Assembly (NCBI RefSeq): GCF_017352115.1
Contig: NZ_CP071448.1
Coordinates: 1,573,001-1,637,000, forward strand
Origin: Flavobacterium endoglycinae
GTDB lineage: Bacteria; Bacteroidota; Bacteroidia; Flavobacteriales; Flavobacteriaceae
DNA length: 64,000 bases
Reading direction: 5' to 3'
How positions within the stretch are numbered: the stretch's first letter is position 1; each line of letters begins with the position of its first letter. This document shows positions 25,773 to 35,052 of the stretch, one piece after another. Both the position numbers and the translations under genes were made by a program. The notes beneath the pieces were generated by a model, which had not been told where the DNA came from, searched no databases, and saw nothing but the letters and a program-made list of their open reading frames with translations.

Positions 25773-26870
25773 ATGAATAACTCTGCTCCAACTTTTGCAA
25801 GGCAAGACAATTTGAAGTTCTTTAGAACGCTTAACTCTCGAGTAAACAATTATTTCAAAGAAAATAATATTAAAAAAACCGGAAATTGGAAACTACATTT
25901 AAAAGCTGTTATTCTATTTGCTGTTTTTTTAACACCCTACTTTTTAATCCTTACGCTTAACATGCCTTTCTGGCTTATGTTATTATTATCCATCGTAATG
26001 GGCGTTGGAATGGCCGGTGTTGGAATGAACGTAATGCACGATGGTAATCATGGTTCTTATTCGACTAAAAGCTGGATTAATAAATTTATGGGCGGAACTA
26101 TTTATGTTTTGGCCGGAAATGTTTACAACTGGCAGGTACAACACAATGTGCTTCATCATACTTATACTAATATTCCAGGTCACGACGAGGACTTAGATGC
26201 AGGAAGGATTATTCGTTTTACAGAACATGCTGAATGGCATCGTTTTCACCGTTTTCAACATTATTATTCTGTTTTCTTATACGGTTTATTGACATTTAAC
26301 TGGGCATTAACTACCGATTTTAAGCAGATGAGAAACTACTTAAAAAGAAGATTATCGTATGGAGAACCAAAAAGTCCTAAAATTCTTTGGACAACTTTGA
26401 TCATCACCAAAATGATTTATGTTTCAATTTGGATTGTTTTACCAATGGTAATTGGAATAACATGGTGGAAAGTTCTTATTGGATTTTTTGCAATGCATTA
26501 CACTGCAGGGTTAATTCTAAGCATTGTATTTCAATTAGCACACGTTGTAGATCATACAACCAATCCAACTCCAAATGATTTGGGCGAAATGGACAATACT
26601 TGGGCCATTCACCAATTGTATACTACAACTAATTTTGCTCCTAAAAACGCCATCGTAAATTGGTATACAGGCGGATTAAACCATCAAATCGAACATCATA
26701 TTTTTCCAAATATAAGTCATATTCATTATGGTAAAATTGCAAAAATTGTAAAGGAAACTGCAAAAGAATGCAACTTACCATATTACGAATACAAAACTAT
26801 GCGAAGTGCCGTTATTGCACACTTTAAGCATTTACGTGAATTGGGAATGAAACCAAAATTAGCAGTTTAG
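25773..26870 (+). CDS. Fatty acid desaturase (acyl-CoA/acyl-lipid desaturase)
   Basis: A 365-residue integral membrane di-iron enzyme. The three histidine boxes are MHDGNHGS (HxxxH), VLHHTYTN (with the preceding QHN, HxxHH) and the C-terminal HQIEHHIFP, the form typical of front-end and linoleoyl-CoA type desaturases. Hydrophobic segments at about 47-90 and 210-255 form the membrane hairpins. No cytochrome b5 domain is fused, so an external ferredoxin or b5 donor is needed. It introduces a double bond into a fatty acyl chain; the position is not readable. Likely involved in membrane fluidity. Confidence 0.92.
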   Translation: MNNSAPTFARQDNLKFFRTLNSRVNNYFKENNIKKTGNWKLHLKAVILFAVFLTPYFLILTLNMPFWLMLLLSIVMGVGMAGVGMNVMHDGNHGSYSTKSWINKFMGGTIYVLAGNVYNWQVQHNVLHHTYTNIPGHDEDLDAGRIIRFTEHAEWHRFHRFQHYYSVFLYGLLTFNWALTTDFKQMRNYLKRRLSYGEPKSPKILWTTLIITKMIYVSIWIVLPMVIGITWWKVLIGFFAMHYTAGLILSIVFQLAHVVDHTTNPTPNDLGEMDNTWAIHQLYTTTNFAPKNAIVNWYTGGLNHQIEHHIFPNISHIHYGKIAKIVKETAKECNLPYYEYKTMRSAVIAHFKHLRELGMKPKLAV

Positions 26871-26946
26871 AAACTAAAAAAAATCTATTAATAATTAACC
26901 TTCCTTAATCAACACAGCAAATTTAAGGACAATCAAAATTTTTATA

Positions 26947-28137
26947 ATGAACCATATTCTTTCGGACAGAATCAACAATCTTGCTACTTCGCAAACATTA
27001 GCAATGGCAGCTTTGGCACGCGAATTAAAAGCACAAGGAAAAGACATTATCAGTTTAAGTCTAGGTGAACCTGATTTCAATACACCTGATTTTATTAAAG
27101 AAGCTGCTAAAAAAGCAATCGACGATAATTACAGTACCTATTCTCCAGTAGAAGGATACTTAGATCTAAGAGAGGCAATCTGTCGAAAATTTAAAAGAGA
27201 CAATGATTTAGATTACAAACCATCTCAAATCGTAGTGTCTACAGGAGCAAAACAATCTTTATACAACATTGCGCAGGTAATGTTAAATGATGGCGATGAG
27301 GTTATTTTACCTGCACCGTACTGGGTATCTTATTTCGAAATTGTAAAACTTTCTGGCGGAGTTCCTGTTGAAGTTCCAACTTCTGTAGATACAGATTTTA
27401 AAATCACTCCAAAACAATTAGAGGCGGCGATTACTCCAAAAACAAAAATGATGTGGTTCTCTTCTCCTTGTAATCCTTCTGGATCTGTTTATAGCAGAGA
27501 AGAATTAACAGCTTTGGCTAAAGTGTTGGAAAAACATCCAAATATTTATGTTGTTGCCGACGAAATTTATGAGCACATCAATTTCTCAGGAACTTTCTGC
27601 AGTATCGGTTCAATCCCAGGAATGTTAGAAAAAACAATTACTGTAAATGGAGTTGCAAAAGCATTTGCAATGACAGGATACAGAATTGGATATATTGGAG
27701 CACCAGAATTTATCGCAAAAGCGTGTACAAAAATTCAAGGTCAAGTAACTTCAGGTGCAAATTCTGTTGCACAAAGAGCTACAATCACAGCTGTAGATGC
27801 AGATCCAAGCGTACTTAACGAAATGGTTCAGGCTTTCCACGGACGCAGAGATTTAGTAGTTGGATTATTAAAAGAAATTCCAGGCGTAAAAATCAACGTT
27901 CCAGAAGGTGCATTTTATGTATTCCCAGATGTTTCTTCTTTCTTCGGAAAAACTTTAAAAGGACACGAAATTAAAGATGCAAACGATGTTTCGATGTATC
28001 TTTTAGCAGAAGCAAACGTAGCTACAGTAACCGGAGACGCTTTTGGAAATCCAAACTGTATTCGTTTCTCTTACGCAACAAGCAACGATATTTTAAAAGA
28101 AGCTTTACGCAGAATCAAAGAAGCTTTGACTGCATAA
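26947..28137 (+). CDS. Pyridoxal phosphate-dependent aminotransferase, class I (aspartate aminotransferase-like)
   Basis: A 396-residue fold-type I aminotransferase of subgroup I-gamma. Landmarks: SLSLGEPDFNTPDFI, the substrate-loop YSPVEGYLDLREAI, STGAKQSLYN, SSPCNPSGSVYSREEL with the Asn that holds the cofactor, VVADEIYEHI, and the PLP lysine in NGVAKAFAMTGYRIGYIG. A C-terminal Arg in CIRFSYATS binds the alpha-carboxylate. Aspartate is the most likely amino donor, but prephenate or other substrates are possible in this subgroup. It follows the desaturase gene by 76 bases and ends with a terminator. Confidence 0.92.
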   Translation: MNHILSDRINNLATSQTLAMAALARELKAQGKDIISLSLGEPDFNTPDFIKEAAKKAIDDNYSTYSPVEGYLDLREAICRKFKRDNDLDYKPSQIVVSTGAKQSLYNIAQVMLNDGDEVILPAPYWVSYFEIVKLSGGVPVEVPTSVDTDFKITPKQLEAAITPKTKMMWFSSPCNPSGSVYSREELTALAKVLEKHPNIYVVADEIYEHINFSGTFCSIGSIPGMLEKTITVNGVAKAFAMTGYRIGYIGAPEFIAKACTKIQGQVTSGANSVAQRATITAVDADPSVLNEMVQAFHGRRDLVVGLLKEIPGVKINVPEGAFYVFPDVSSFFGKTLKGHEIKDANDVSMYLLAEANVATVTGDAFGNPNCIRFSYATSNDILKEALRRIKEALTA

Positions 28138-28157
28138 AACCATATAATAAAAATTGT

Positions 28158-28190
28158 AAAAGGGGTGTTTTCTTTCGAAGCACCCTTTTT
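28158..28190 (+). terminator. Terminator between aminotransferase and serine hydrolase genes
   Basis: AAAAGGGGTG pairs with CACCCTTTTT across a 13-nt loop, followed by a T run. It also lies just past the stop codon of the convergent hydrolase gene. Confidence 0.7.
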
Positions 28191-28193
28191 TAT

Positions 28194-29246
28194 TTAATCT
28201 ATTAAAAGAGCTGCAATGTCTTTAGTTATAGATGTGGGTGAGTTGCAATCGCAATTACTTAATCCAATTACATAAATCTGCTGAGAAGGTTCGTAAACTC
28301 CCATCGACTTAAAACCGAAAATACTGCCACCGTGATCATGCACCAATTTATCTTTAATTTTTTCAATATGCCATCCATAACCGTAATCTATTTGCTGTCC
28401 GTTATTTAATGAATAATTAATGAAGGCTTTTTCAGTAAAAGAAGCGCTTAGCAATTTATGATTACTTATCGCATACTGCCATTTCAGCATATCGTCAACA
28501 TTAGACATTATCGAGCCCGAAGCATACGGAATAGAAAAACTAATATAATTGGTATTTACATAATTACCTTTCCCGCGATATCCTGAAACTCTATTCTTAA
28601 CGATTTTCTCATGACTGGCATAAGATGTATTCTGCATACCGGCTTTTTGAAAAATATGCTGGGAAATAAATTCTTCATAAGACTGGCCTGAGATTTTTTC
28701 AATAATATATCCCAAAAGCACATAACCAGAATTGCAATATTTGTATTGTTCCCCAGGCTTAAAATCCATGGGTTCGTTCTTAAAAAAGTCGACTAGTTCT
28801 TTTGGAGATAAATCTTCTCTGGCAATATTCTTAATAGATTTCATACTAGTAAAATCTTTAATTCCCGAAGTATGCGTAAGCAGATGATGTATCGTAATCA
28901 CATTTCCCTGCATTGGATAATCTGGAATAAATTTCGTGATCTGATCATCAAGTTTAAGCTTTCCCTGTTCTGCTAATATTAAAATAGAAACTGCTGTAAA
29001 CTGTTTGGTCATCGATCCTATTTCAAAAATAAATTCGGGTTCCATCTTTACATTCATCTCTAAATCTGCCATTCCAAAAGCTTTTTTGTAAACAACTTTT
29101 CCTTTTTTAACAGCAAGAAACACAGCGCCAGGATTTTCAGCTTTAAACGAAGCAGGAATTAAACTGTCTATTTTCGTTTCTAAATTTTGAGCAAATCCAG
29201 TCTGAAAAATTAAAAGAAGAATTAAAAATTTGAAAATTGTTTTCAT
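28194..29246 (-). CDS. Serine hydrolase of the beta-lactamase class C / penicillin-binding family
   Basis: From ATG 29246 the protein is 350 residues and starts with a signal peptide (MKTIFKFLILLLIFQTGFAQ); an upstream in-frame start would add 14 non-signal residues and is rejected. Active-site motifs: SMTKQ (SxxK), YCNSGY (YxN) and the late HDHGGSIFGF (HxG). The protein should be periplasmic or secreted. Members include D-aminopeptidases, esterases and beta-lactamase relatives; the substrate cannot be told. The tail after FGF (YVIGLSNCDCNSPTS) has two close cysteines. Confidence 0.9.
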   Translation of the reverse strand: MKTIFKFLILLLIFQTGFAQNLETKIDSLIPASFKAENPGAVFLAVKKGKVVYKKAFGMADLEMNVKMEPEFIFEIGSMTKQFTAVSILILAEQGKLKLDDQITKFIPDYPMQGNVITIHHLLTHTSGIKDFTSMKSIKNIAREDLSPKELVDFFKNEPMDFKPGEQYKYCNSGYVLLGYIIEKISGQSYEEFISQHIFQKAGMQNTSYASHEKIVKNRVSGYRGKGNYVNTNYISFSIPYASGSIMSNVDDMLKWQYAISNHKLLSASFTEKAFINYSLNNGQQIDYGYGWHIEKIKDKLVHDHGGSIFGFKSMGVYEPSQQIYVIGLSNCDCNSPTSITKDIAALLID

Positions 29247-29447
29247 ATAGTATGTGATTAATGATTGATTAACACTTTGACGACACAATCCTTATTATGG
29301 TTACAAGTTAATTATGAATGAAATTTTCTTTAAACTTTCAAAATTCCCATTTGGAAATATTATAAAAATCAGAATATAATCCTGTAAGACAGAACATCTT
29401 ATAAGTTGCCATCTTTGTATTATACAAATTCCAAAAAATTATATGTC

Positions 29448-29903
29448 ATGATACATACAGATGAAACTACAAAAGAAACAGTTAAAACTTTAGAAGGATT
29501 AATTTCAATTCTTGAAGATGGAAAACTAGGATATACAGATGCTGCTCAACATGTAGAAAATCCGGCTATGAAAACTGATTTTCTTGAATACGCACGCGAA
29601 AGAGATTTATTTATTGTAGAATTACAAGATCAGATCAATAAATTAGGAAAATCGACCGATAATTCAGGCGGAGGTCCATTAGGAGCTTTACACCGTACTT
29701 GGATTGATATCAAATCAGCTTTTACCGGAGGTGATGCAGAAGCTATTATAAATGCTTGTATTACAGGCGAAGAAGCTGCGATTGAAAAATACAAAAAAGC
29801 ACTTGAAGAAAACCATTTAGAACAAGATCAGGTATATATTGTTTCTAAACAACTAAATAGTATTCAAAATACTTTATCGCAAATAAAAATGAGAGCAAAC
29901 TAA
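29448..29903 (+). CDS. PA2169-family four-helix-bundle protein (DUF2383)
   Basis: From ATG 29448 the protein is 151 residues. A TTG at 29406 is in frame but lies just before a promoter-like CATCTTTG, so it is rejected. The sequence (VKTLEGLISILEDGKLGYTDAAQHV, EYARERDLFIVELQDQI, EEAAIEKYKKALEENHL) forms a ferritin-like four-helix bundle with Glu and His residues at the positions used for metal in related folds, though the typical di-iron ExxH pairs are not obvious. The family is often stress-linked; its function is unknown. Confidence 0.85.
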   Translation: MIHTDETTKETVKTLEGLISILEDGKLGYTDAAQHVENPAMKTDFLEYARERDLFIVELQDQINKLGKSTDNSGGGPLGALHRTWIDIKSAFTGGDAEAIINACITGEEAAIEKYKKALEENHLEQDQVYIVSKQLNSIQNTLSQIKMRAN

Positions 29904-29929
29904 TCGATTGGTTCATGCTTTTTTTTGAA

Positions 29930-29955
29930 ACTGCTCGGTCTTCGGATCGGGTGGT
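29930..29955 (+). terminator. Terminator of the DUF2383 gene
   Basis: An 11-bp stem with four G-U pairs around the stable tetraloop TTCG (ACTGCTCGGTC-TTCG-GATCGGGTGGT), followed by seven T residues. Confidence 0.75.
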
Positions 29956-30028
29956 TTTTTTGTTTTTAATTACTATTAATTCTTACATTCGCTCCCAATT
30001 AAATCTAACAACCAAATCCATAACTAAT

Positions 30029-30616
30029 ATGAAATTAACTTTAAATCATTTTTTTATTCTTTTTATAATTCTCTTTTCAAGCCAAACACAATCCCAAACA
30101 ACAGGCAATTCTATAAAAGCCTCTATAGGTTTCGCATCAAGCGCTTCTTATTACATCGAAAATTATGGAAGTCAAGAAGAAGTTGACGTTATGGGAGGCG
30201 GACTCTATCTACAAGGCGAATATATTATAGGATCAAAATCATGGTTTAGCGTAAGACCATATGCTGGTGCAATTTTTACCTCTGTTGATAAAAATCAAAA
30301 TATTCAAAATCAACCTCAATACAAAGTAACCACTAATGCTTTTTTATTGGGAGGGAAAGTACGTTTTTGTGCCCCAATTCCTTGGGTGGCACCATTTATC
30401 GAAGGTGGAATTGGAACTTCAATAGGTAAATTTGAAACGTTTACACCCAATGTTAATTTTAATAAAAGTGATGTTTTATTGCATATTCCATTTAGTATTG
30501 GATTAGCTGTGGGCAGGCATAATAATTTCGAAATTGGTATTTCTGGCTATTTTCATCCAGCTGCAAAACAGTCAAATGCGGTTTTTGCTTTGGGATACAC
30601 TTTCCCACTTGATTGA
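30029..30616 (+). CDS. Outer-membrane beta-barrel-like protein
   Basis: From ATG 30029 the protein is 195 residues with a signal peptide (FFILFIILFSSQTQSQ). The upstream in-frame extension to 29915 runs through the terminator of the previous gene and is rejected. The mature part alternates hydrophobic and polar residues with many aromatics and glycines (SWFSVRPYAGAIF, PFIEGGIGTSIGKF, HNNFEIGISGYF, AVFALGYTFPL), and ends in a hydrophobic strand, as in small eight-stranded outer-membrane barrels. No specific function is evident. It is followed 11 bases later by a small membrane protein gene. Confidence 0.7.
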   Translation: MKLTLNHFFILFIILFSSQTQSQTTGNSIKASIGFASSASYYIENYGSQEEVDVMGGGLYLQGEYIIGSKSWFSVRPYAGAIFTSVDKNQNIQNQPQYKVTTNAFLLGGKVRFCAPIPWVAPFIEGGIGTSIGKFETFTPNVNFNKSDVLLHIPFSIGLAVGRHNNFEIGISGYFHPAAKQSNAVFALGYTFPLD

Positions 30617-30627
30617 TATAAAGAATC

Positions 30628-31110
30628 ATGAAATCAAAATTTAAACTTAGAACCCTACTAATTCCTTTTTTGATCGTAATGTTTACATTTATTTCTATTT
30701 TTATCTTGATTAAAAGTTTACCGATAAAAATAGAGGAGCTACGATGGATTGATATTTATATGGCATTATTGGTCGTTTTTACTTGGATTTGGCTTGTATT
30801 TGGTGAATTCAGGACTAAGGTAATAGAGGTTTCATTGAACAATACTGAGATTGAAAAGAAAAATTATTTAGGACTTAAGCAAAAGTATAAGTATAAAGAT
30901 TTTGATGGTTACCAAACTTCAATTTTAACATCAAAAGGGCAAAGTTTTGAATACTTATATCTAATCAAAAACAACCAAAAAATCGTAAAAATTTCTGAAT
31001 ACTATCACAAAAATTACTATGATTTAAAAAATGAAATTTCGATAGATTTAAAAAATTTAGGCGAAATAAAACTCAGTTATTTTGATGAACTAAAAGAAAT
31101 TTTCAGGTAG
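30628..31110 (+). CDS. Hypothetical small membrane protein
   Basis: A 160-residue protein with two membrane segments at about 9-30 (LLIPFLIVMFTFISIFILI) and 42-60 (IYMALLVVFTWIWLVFG), followed by a soluble domain of about 95 residues with beta strands (VIEVSLNNTEIEKKN, FDGYQTSIL, YLYLIKNNQKIVKI) resembling a PH-like fold. I do not recognise a family. It starts 11 bases after the beta-barrel gene and is probably cotranscribed with it. A weak hairpin follows in 31111-31155. Confidence 0.65.
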   Translation: MKSKFKLRTLLIPFLIVMFTFISIFILIKSLPIKIEELRWIDIYMALLVVFTWIWLVFGEFRTKVIEVSLNNTEIEKKNYLGLKQKYKYKDFDGYQTSILTSKGQSFEYLYLIKNNQKIVKISEYYHKNYYDLKNEISIDLKNLGEIKLSYFDELKEIFR

Positions 31111-31288
31111 ATCATTTCTATTCTTTCATTATTTCAAATGATTTTTTTTAAACATTTATATTTTAGCATCATTCCATATAAAGTTAACAATTTCAAAAAA
31201 ATCGCTTCATCTCTAGCAAACTCAAATAATTTATTAGACCTTTGCACACTTTTTTTCGTGAATACCACAAAAGGCTAAAGTTTTAGAA

Positions 31289-33157
31289 ATGAAGAAGAAA
31301 ATAGAAATATTAGCTCCAGCAAGAGATTTAATCGGCGGAATGGCAGCTATTAACAGCGGTGCCGATGCTGTATATATTGGTGCACCTCAATTTGGAGCAC
31401 GTTCTAATGCGCACAACTCTATTGAAGATGTTGCCGCATTAGTAAAATATGCACATTTATTTAATGCTCAAGTTTTTGTGGTAATGAATACCATTTTATA
31501 CGACAACGAATTAGAAACGTGCCGTGCCATGATTTGGGAATTATACGATATTGGTGTAGATGCCTTGATTATTCAAGATATGGCGATTATGGAAATGGAC
31601 TTGCCTCCTATCGTACTTCACGCCAGCACACAAGCCAATAATCGTGACGCAGACAAAATCAAATTCTTGAAAGATGCCGGAATCAAACGTGTGGTTTTAG
31701 CGCGTGAACTAAACTTGCATCAAATTAAAACAATCTACGATCACGCTGATGTTGAACTAGAATTCTTCGTAACTGGTGCACTTTGTGTATCCTTCAGCGG
31801 AAACTGTTATATGAGTGTGGCAAACGGAGAACGTAGCGCTAACCGTGGTTCTTGCGCTCAAAACTGCCGTTTACCTTATAACTTAATCGACGGAAACGGA
31901 GATACTTTAATCAGAAACAGTCACTTGCTTTCGATTAAAGATTTAGACGTTTCAGATCAAATTCCGAATTTAATTGAAGCTGGAATTGTTTCTTTCAAAA
32001 TCGAAGGCCGACTAAAAGATGTAGCGTACGTTAAAAACAACGTTTCTTACTTACGCCAAAAATTAGATAGTTTTTTAGAAGGAAGTGATAAATACATCAA
32101 AGCTTCTTCTGGAAAATGCACTTATACTTTTGATTCTTCTTTAAACAGAACTTTCAACCGTGGTTATACCGATTATTTCGTAAACGAAAGACACGCTAGT
32201 ATTGGTTCTTGGGAAAGTCCAAAATCAAAAGGTCAATATATTGGTAAATTAATCCGAACTATCGGAGATGCTTACGAAATCGAAAACGGAGAATTATTAA
32301 ATAACGGTGACGGACTTTGTTTCATCAACGAAAACAACGAAGCCGACGGAATTTACGTTAACAAAGCCGAAAACGGAAAAGTGTATCCAAACGTTTTAAA
32401 AGAAATCAAAGAAGGGACTTTCATTTATCGTAATAACGATACTGCTTTCATCAAAATTGTTGAAAGAGAAGACAGTGCGATCCGTAAAATCGGAACGACT
32501 TTATTGCTTACCGAAAACGAAAATGGTTTCGAATTAATCGCAACCGACGAAGACGGAAACGTAAGCACTGTAAAATTAGAGCACGCAAAAGAACCTACTA
32601 AAACTGGCGAATCAATAGAAGAAAATATTAAAGTTCAATTGGCAAAAACGGGTTTCACACCTTACAGCGCCGATGAAATCAATGTAATGTTTTCTCAAAA
32701 CTGGTTCCTTCCTATTTCAAAAATCAACGAAATGAGAAGAAATGTCTTCGAGCAATTATCAGAAATTCGTTTGGCAAATTACAAACGTGAAGAACACCAA
32801 TTGGTAAAAACGTCACATCCTTATCCAGAAACTAAACTGGATTTCATGTACAACGTTTCGAACAAAACGGCTCGTAAATTCTACGAACGCCACGGTGTTA
32901 CCGAAATCGAAAAAGCATTCGAATTACAATGGGATCCAGGAAAATCTCGTGTAATGACCACAAAATATTGCATCAAATACGAATTAAAAAAATGTCCGAT
33001 ACACCAAAAAGATATTGTCGGTGTTAAGGTAAAAGAACCTTTGGTTTTAAAACAGGGGGAGTTAGAATACAAATTAAAATTCAACTGCAAACCCTGCGAA
33101 ATGGAAATCTGGGAAAAAGATGCTGAATTTGAGATTGAAGAAGATCAATTCCATTAA
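31289..33157 (+). CDS. Peptidase U32 family protein (RlhA/TrhP-like)
   Basis: A 622-residue U32 protein. The N-terminal TIM-barrel-like part has KIEILAPARDLIGGMAAINSGADAVYIGAP, IVLHASTQANN, and the diagnostic Cys cluster VTGALCVSFSGNCYMSVANGERSANRGSCAQNCRLPY at about 160-200, thought to bind an iron-sulfur cluster. A longer C-terminal region carries another Cys group (CIKYELKKCPIHQ and FNCKPCEME). E. coli relatives RlhA and TrhP hydroxylate 23S rRNA C2501 and tRNA U34; the length here is closer to RlhA. Whether this protein modifies RNA or acts as a peptidase is not visible. A palindromic repeat follows its stop codon. Confidence 0.88.
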   Translation: MKKKIEILAPARDLIGGMAAINSGADAVYIGAPQFGARSNAHNSIEDVAALVKYAHLFNAQVFVVMNTILYDNELETCRAMIWELYDIGVDALIIQDMAIMEMDLPPIVLHASTQANNRDADKIKFLKDAGIKRVVLARELNLHQIKTIYDHADVELEFFVTGALCVSFSGNCYMSVANGERSANRGSCAQNCRLPYNLIDGNGDTLIRNSHLLSIKDLDVSDQIPNLIEAGIVSFKIEGRLKDVAYVKNNVSYLRQKLDSFLEGSDKYIKASSGKCTYTFDSSLNRTFNRGYTDYFVNERHASIGSWESPKSKGQYIGKLIRTIGDAYEIENGELLNNGDGLCFINENNEADGIYVNKAENGKVYPNVLKEIKEGTFIYRNNDTAFIKIVEREDSAIRKIGTTLLLTENENGFELIATDEDGNVSTVKLEHAKEPTKTGESIEENIKVQLAKTGFTPYSADEINVMFSQNWFLPISKINEMRRNVFEQLSEIRLANYKREEHQLVKTSHPYPETKLDFMYNVSNKTARKFYERHGVTEIEKAFELQWDPGKSRVMTTKYCIKYELKKCPIHQKDIVGVKVKEPLVLKQGELEYKLKFNCKPCEMEIWEKDAEFEIEEDQFH

Positions 33158-33164
33158 TTTTATT

Positions 33165-33298
33165 TTAACCGCAAAGAGCGCAAAGAATTACGCAAAGTTC
33201 GCAAAGATTAATTTTAAAATCTTTGCGAACTTTTTTCTTTTACTTAAAAACAAAACTTAGCGCTCTTAGCGTAATTCTTTGCGAACTTTGCGGTTAAA
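33165..33298. repeat. Nested palindromic repeat (TTAACCGCAAAG family)
   Basis: Outer arms TTAACCGCAAAG..GAATTACGC and GCGTAATTC..CTTTGCGGTTAA pair over about 29 bp with two mismatches. Inside, AGTTCGCAAAGATT and AATCTTTGCGAACT form a second perfect hairpin. A further single arm ACTTTGCGGTTAAAA lies at 33323-33337. It fills the gap between the U32 gene and purT and codes for nothing. Confidence 0.8.
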
Positions 33299-33383
33299 TT
33301 AATCTGCAAAATCAAGAGACAAACTTTGCGGTTAAAAGAAGCTTTTTCTTTACTTTTACTACTCAACAATACACTACTCCAAA

Positions 33384-34544
33384 ATGAAAATATTACTCCT
33401 AGGTTCAGGCGAATTAGGCAAAGAATTTGTCATCGCTGCACAACGAATCGGACAAACTATAATCGCAGTTGACAGTTACGAAAATGCACCAGCCATGCAA
33501 GTTGCACACAGTTTTGAGGTTATTAATATGCTTGACGGCGAAGCACTTGACCGAATCGTAGCCAAACATAAACCCGATTTCATTGTTCCCGAAATAGAAG
33601 CCATTCGCACCGAACGTTTTTACGATTACGAAAAGCAAGGCATTACCGTTGTCCCTTCTGCGAAAGCGGCCAACTTTACCATGAACCGTAAAGCAATCCG
33701 CGATTTAGCAGCAAAAGAGCTCGGATTAAGAACTGCAAAATACCAATACGCAACATCAGCACAGGAGCTTCAAAAAGCTGTTCAGGAAGTGGGAATTCCA
33801 TGTGTGGTAAAGCCCTTAATGTCTTCTTCTGGAAAAGGGCAATCGACAATTAAATCTGAAGGTGATATTAAAAAAGCTTGGCAATACGCCGTTGCAGGCT
33901 CACGTGGTGATGTTATCGAAGTAATTGTAGAAGCTTTTGTAGACTTCCATTCAGAAATTACACTTTTAACAATTACTCAAAATAATAACCCAACATTATT
34001 CTGCGCTCCAATTGGCCACCGACAAGAAAGAGGCGATTATCAGGAAAGTTGGCAGCCTGCTTTGGTTTCAGAAAAAGACCTGTACGAAGCTCAGGATATG
34101 GCCGAAAAAATTACTGAAGCGCTTGGCGGTGCGGGACTTTTTGGCGTGGAGTTTTTCCTGACTAATGAAGGCGTTTATTTTTCTGAACTTTCACCACGTC
34201 CACATGATACTGGAATGGTAACTTTAGCAGGAACACAGAATTTCAACGAATTTGAATTGCATTTACGAGCGATTTTAAGCCTTCCAATTTTCGAAATCAC
34301 TTTAGAAAAAACTGGAGCTAGCGCTGTAATTTTAGCATCAGAAGATTCGACAAATCCAACTTTTACTGGAATCGAAAAAGTAGCTGCTTTACCTAAAACC
34401 GATTTCAGGATTTTTGGAAAACCAACTTCAAGACCTTACCGAAGAATGGGAGTCGTTTTAAGTCACGATACGCTTTCTACTCCAATAAATGAAGTAACAG
34501 AACGTGCTAAAGAAACCGCAAAATTAATAACTGTAAATTCGTAG
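33384..34544 (+). CDS. purT: Formate-dependent phosphoribosylglycinamide formyltransferase (GAR transformylase 2)
   Basis: A 386-residue ATP-grasp enzyme of purine biosynthesis that formylates GAR using formate and ATP. Normal length (about 390). Motifs: N-terminal [36 protein letters not shown]-binding [18 protein letters not shown], and [40 protein letters not shown], which carries the metal-binding Glu residues. It is monocistronic, preceded by one palindromic element and followed by another (family A, copy 3). Confidence 0.96.
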   Translation: MKILLLGSGELGKEFVIAAQRIGQTIIAVDSYENAPAMQVAHSFEVINMLDGEALDRIVAKHKPDFIVPEIEAIRTERFYDYEKQGITVVPSAKAANFTMNRKAIRDLAAKELGLRTAKYQYATSAQELQKAVQEVGIPCVVKPLMSSSGKGQSTIKSEGDIKKAWQYAVAGSRGDVIEVIVEAFVDFHSEITLLTITQNNNPTLFCAPIGHRQERGDYQESWQPALVSEKDLYEAQDMAEKITEALGGAGLFGVEFFLTNEGVYFSELSPRPHDTGMVTLAGTQNFNEFELHLRAILSLPIFEITLEKTGASAVILASEDSTNPTFTGIEKVAALPKTDFRIFGKPTSRPYRRMGVVLSHDTLSTPINEVTERAKETAKLITVNS

Positions 34545-34563
34545 AATTAAATTAAAATTTTTC

Positions 34564-34694
34564 TTTAACACATAGATTTTAATTCTAATAAAAAAAGAGA
34601 AAAGAAAAAACAAGTTTTCACACATAGTTATATGCATTAAAACAAGTGAAAAGCCTTTATTTATAAAGCATAACTATGATTCTATGTGTTTAAA
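34564..34694. repeat. MITE-like palindromic element, family A copy 3 (inverted)
   Basis: 131 bp from TTTAACACATAG to CTATGATTCTATGTGTTTAA. The internal order (AACAAGTTTTCACACATAG, then ACAAGTGAAAAGCC) is the reverse complement of the copy at 37082, so it is in the opposite orientation. It separates purT from the DUF6370 gene. Confidence 0.82.
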
Positions 34695-34731
34695 ATAGTG
34701 CACACAACAGATTAATTATAAATTCTTAACC

Positions 34732-35052
34732 ATGAAAAATATAATATTAGCGACTTTCCTTTTTATTGGAATCGCTGTACAAGCGCAAAACAAAAAGAAA
34801 TTTGACAAACCAACAGTAGTTGAAGCTTCATGCGGAGAATGCCAATTCGGAATGAAAGGCAAAAGCTGTGATTTGGCTGTGCGTATTGATGGAAAAAGCT
34901 ATTTTGTTGACGGAACAACGATTCACGATCACGGAGATGCTCACGCCGAAAAAGGTTTTTGCAATGCCATCAGCAAAGCCTTGGTTACAGGAGAAATTGT
35001 AAACAACAGATTCAAAGCAACATCATTCACTTTAATCGACGATAAAAAATAA
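34732..35052 (+). CDS. Small exported cysteine/histidine-rich protein (DUF6370-like)
   Basis: A 106-residue exported protein with signal peptide (ILATFLFIGIAVQAQ). The mature part has cysteines in ASCGECQFGMKGKSCDL and GFCNAI and a His/Asp cluster TTIHDHGDAHAEKG, which suggests metal binding. I associate it with the DUF6370 family, from memory and without a search. Its stop codon overlaps the start of the Crp/Fnr regulator gene by one base (TAATG), so the two are translated from one mRNA and the pair may be functionally linked. Confidence 0.75.
   Translation: MKNIILATFLFIGIAVQAQNKKKFDKPTVVEASCGECQFGMKGKSCDLAVRIDGKSYFVDGTTIHDHGDAHAEKGFCNAISKALVTGEIVNNRFKATSFTLIDDKK

Noticed and set aside
29247..29288. 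Longer N terminus of the serine hydrolase
   Set aside because: The 14 added residues precede a standard signal peptide, and an ATG is present at 29246.
29915..30028. N-terminal extension of the beta-barrel-like protein
   Set aside because: This stretch contains the terminator of the previous gene; the signal peptide begins at 30029.
33158..33383. Possible riboswitch upstream of purT
   Set aside because: The folded region belongs to a palindromic repeat family that starts right after the preceding stop codon; no purine or other riboswitch core was seen.
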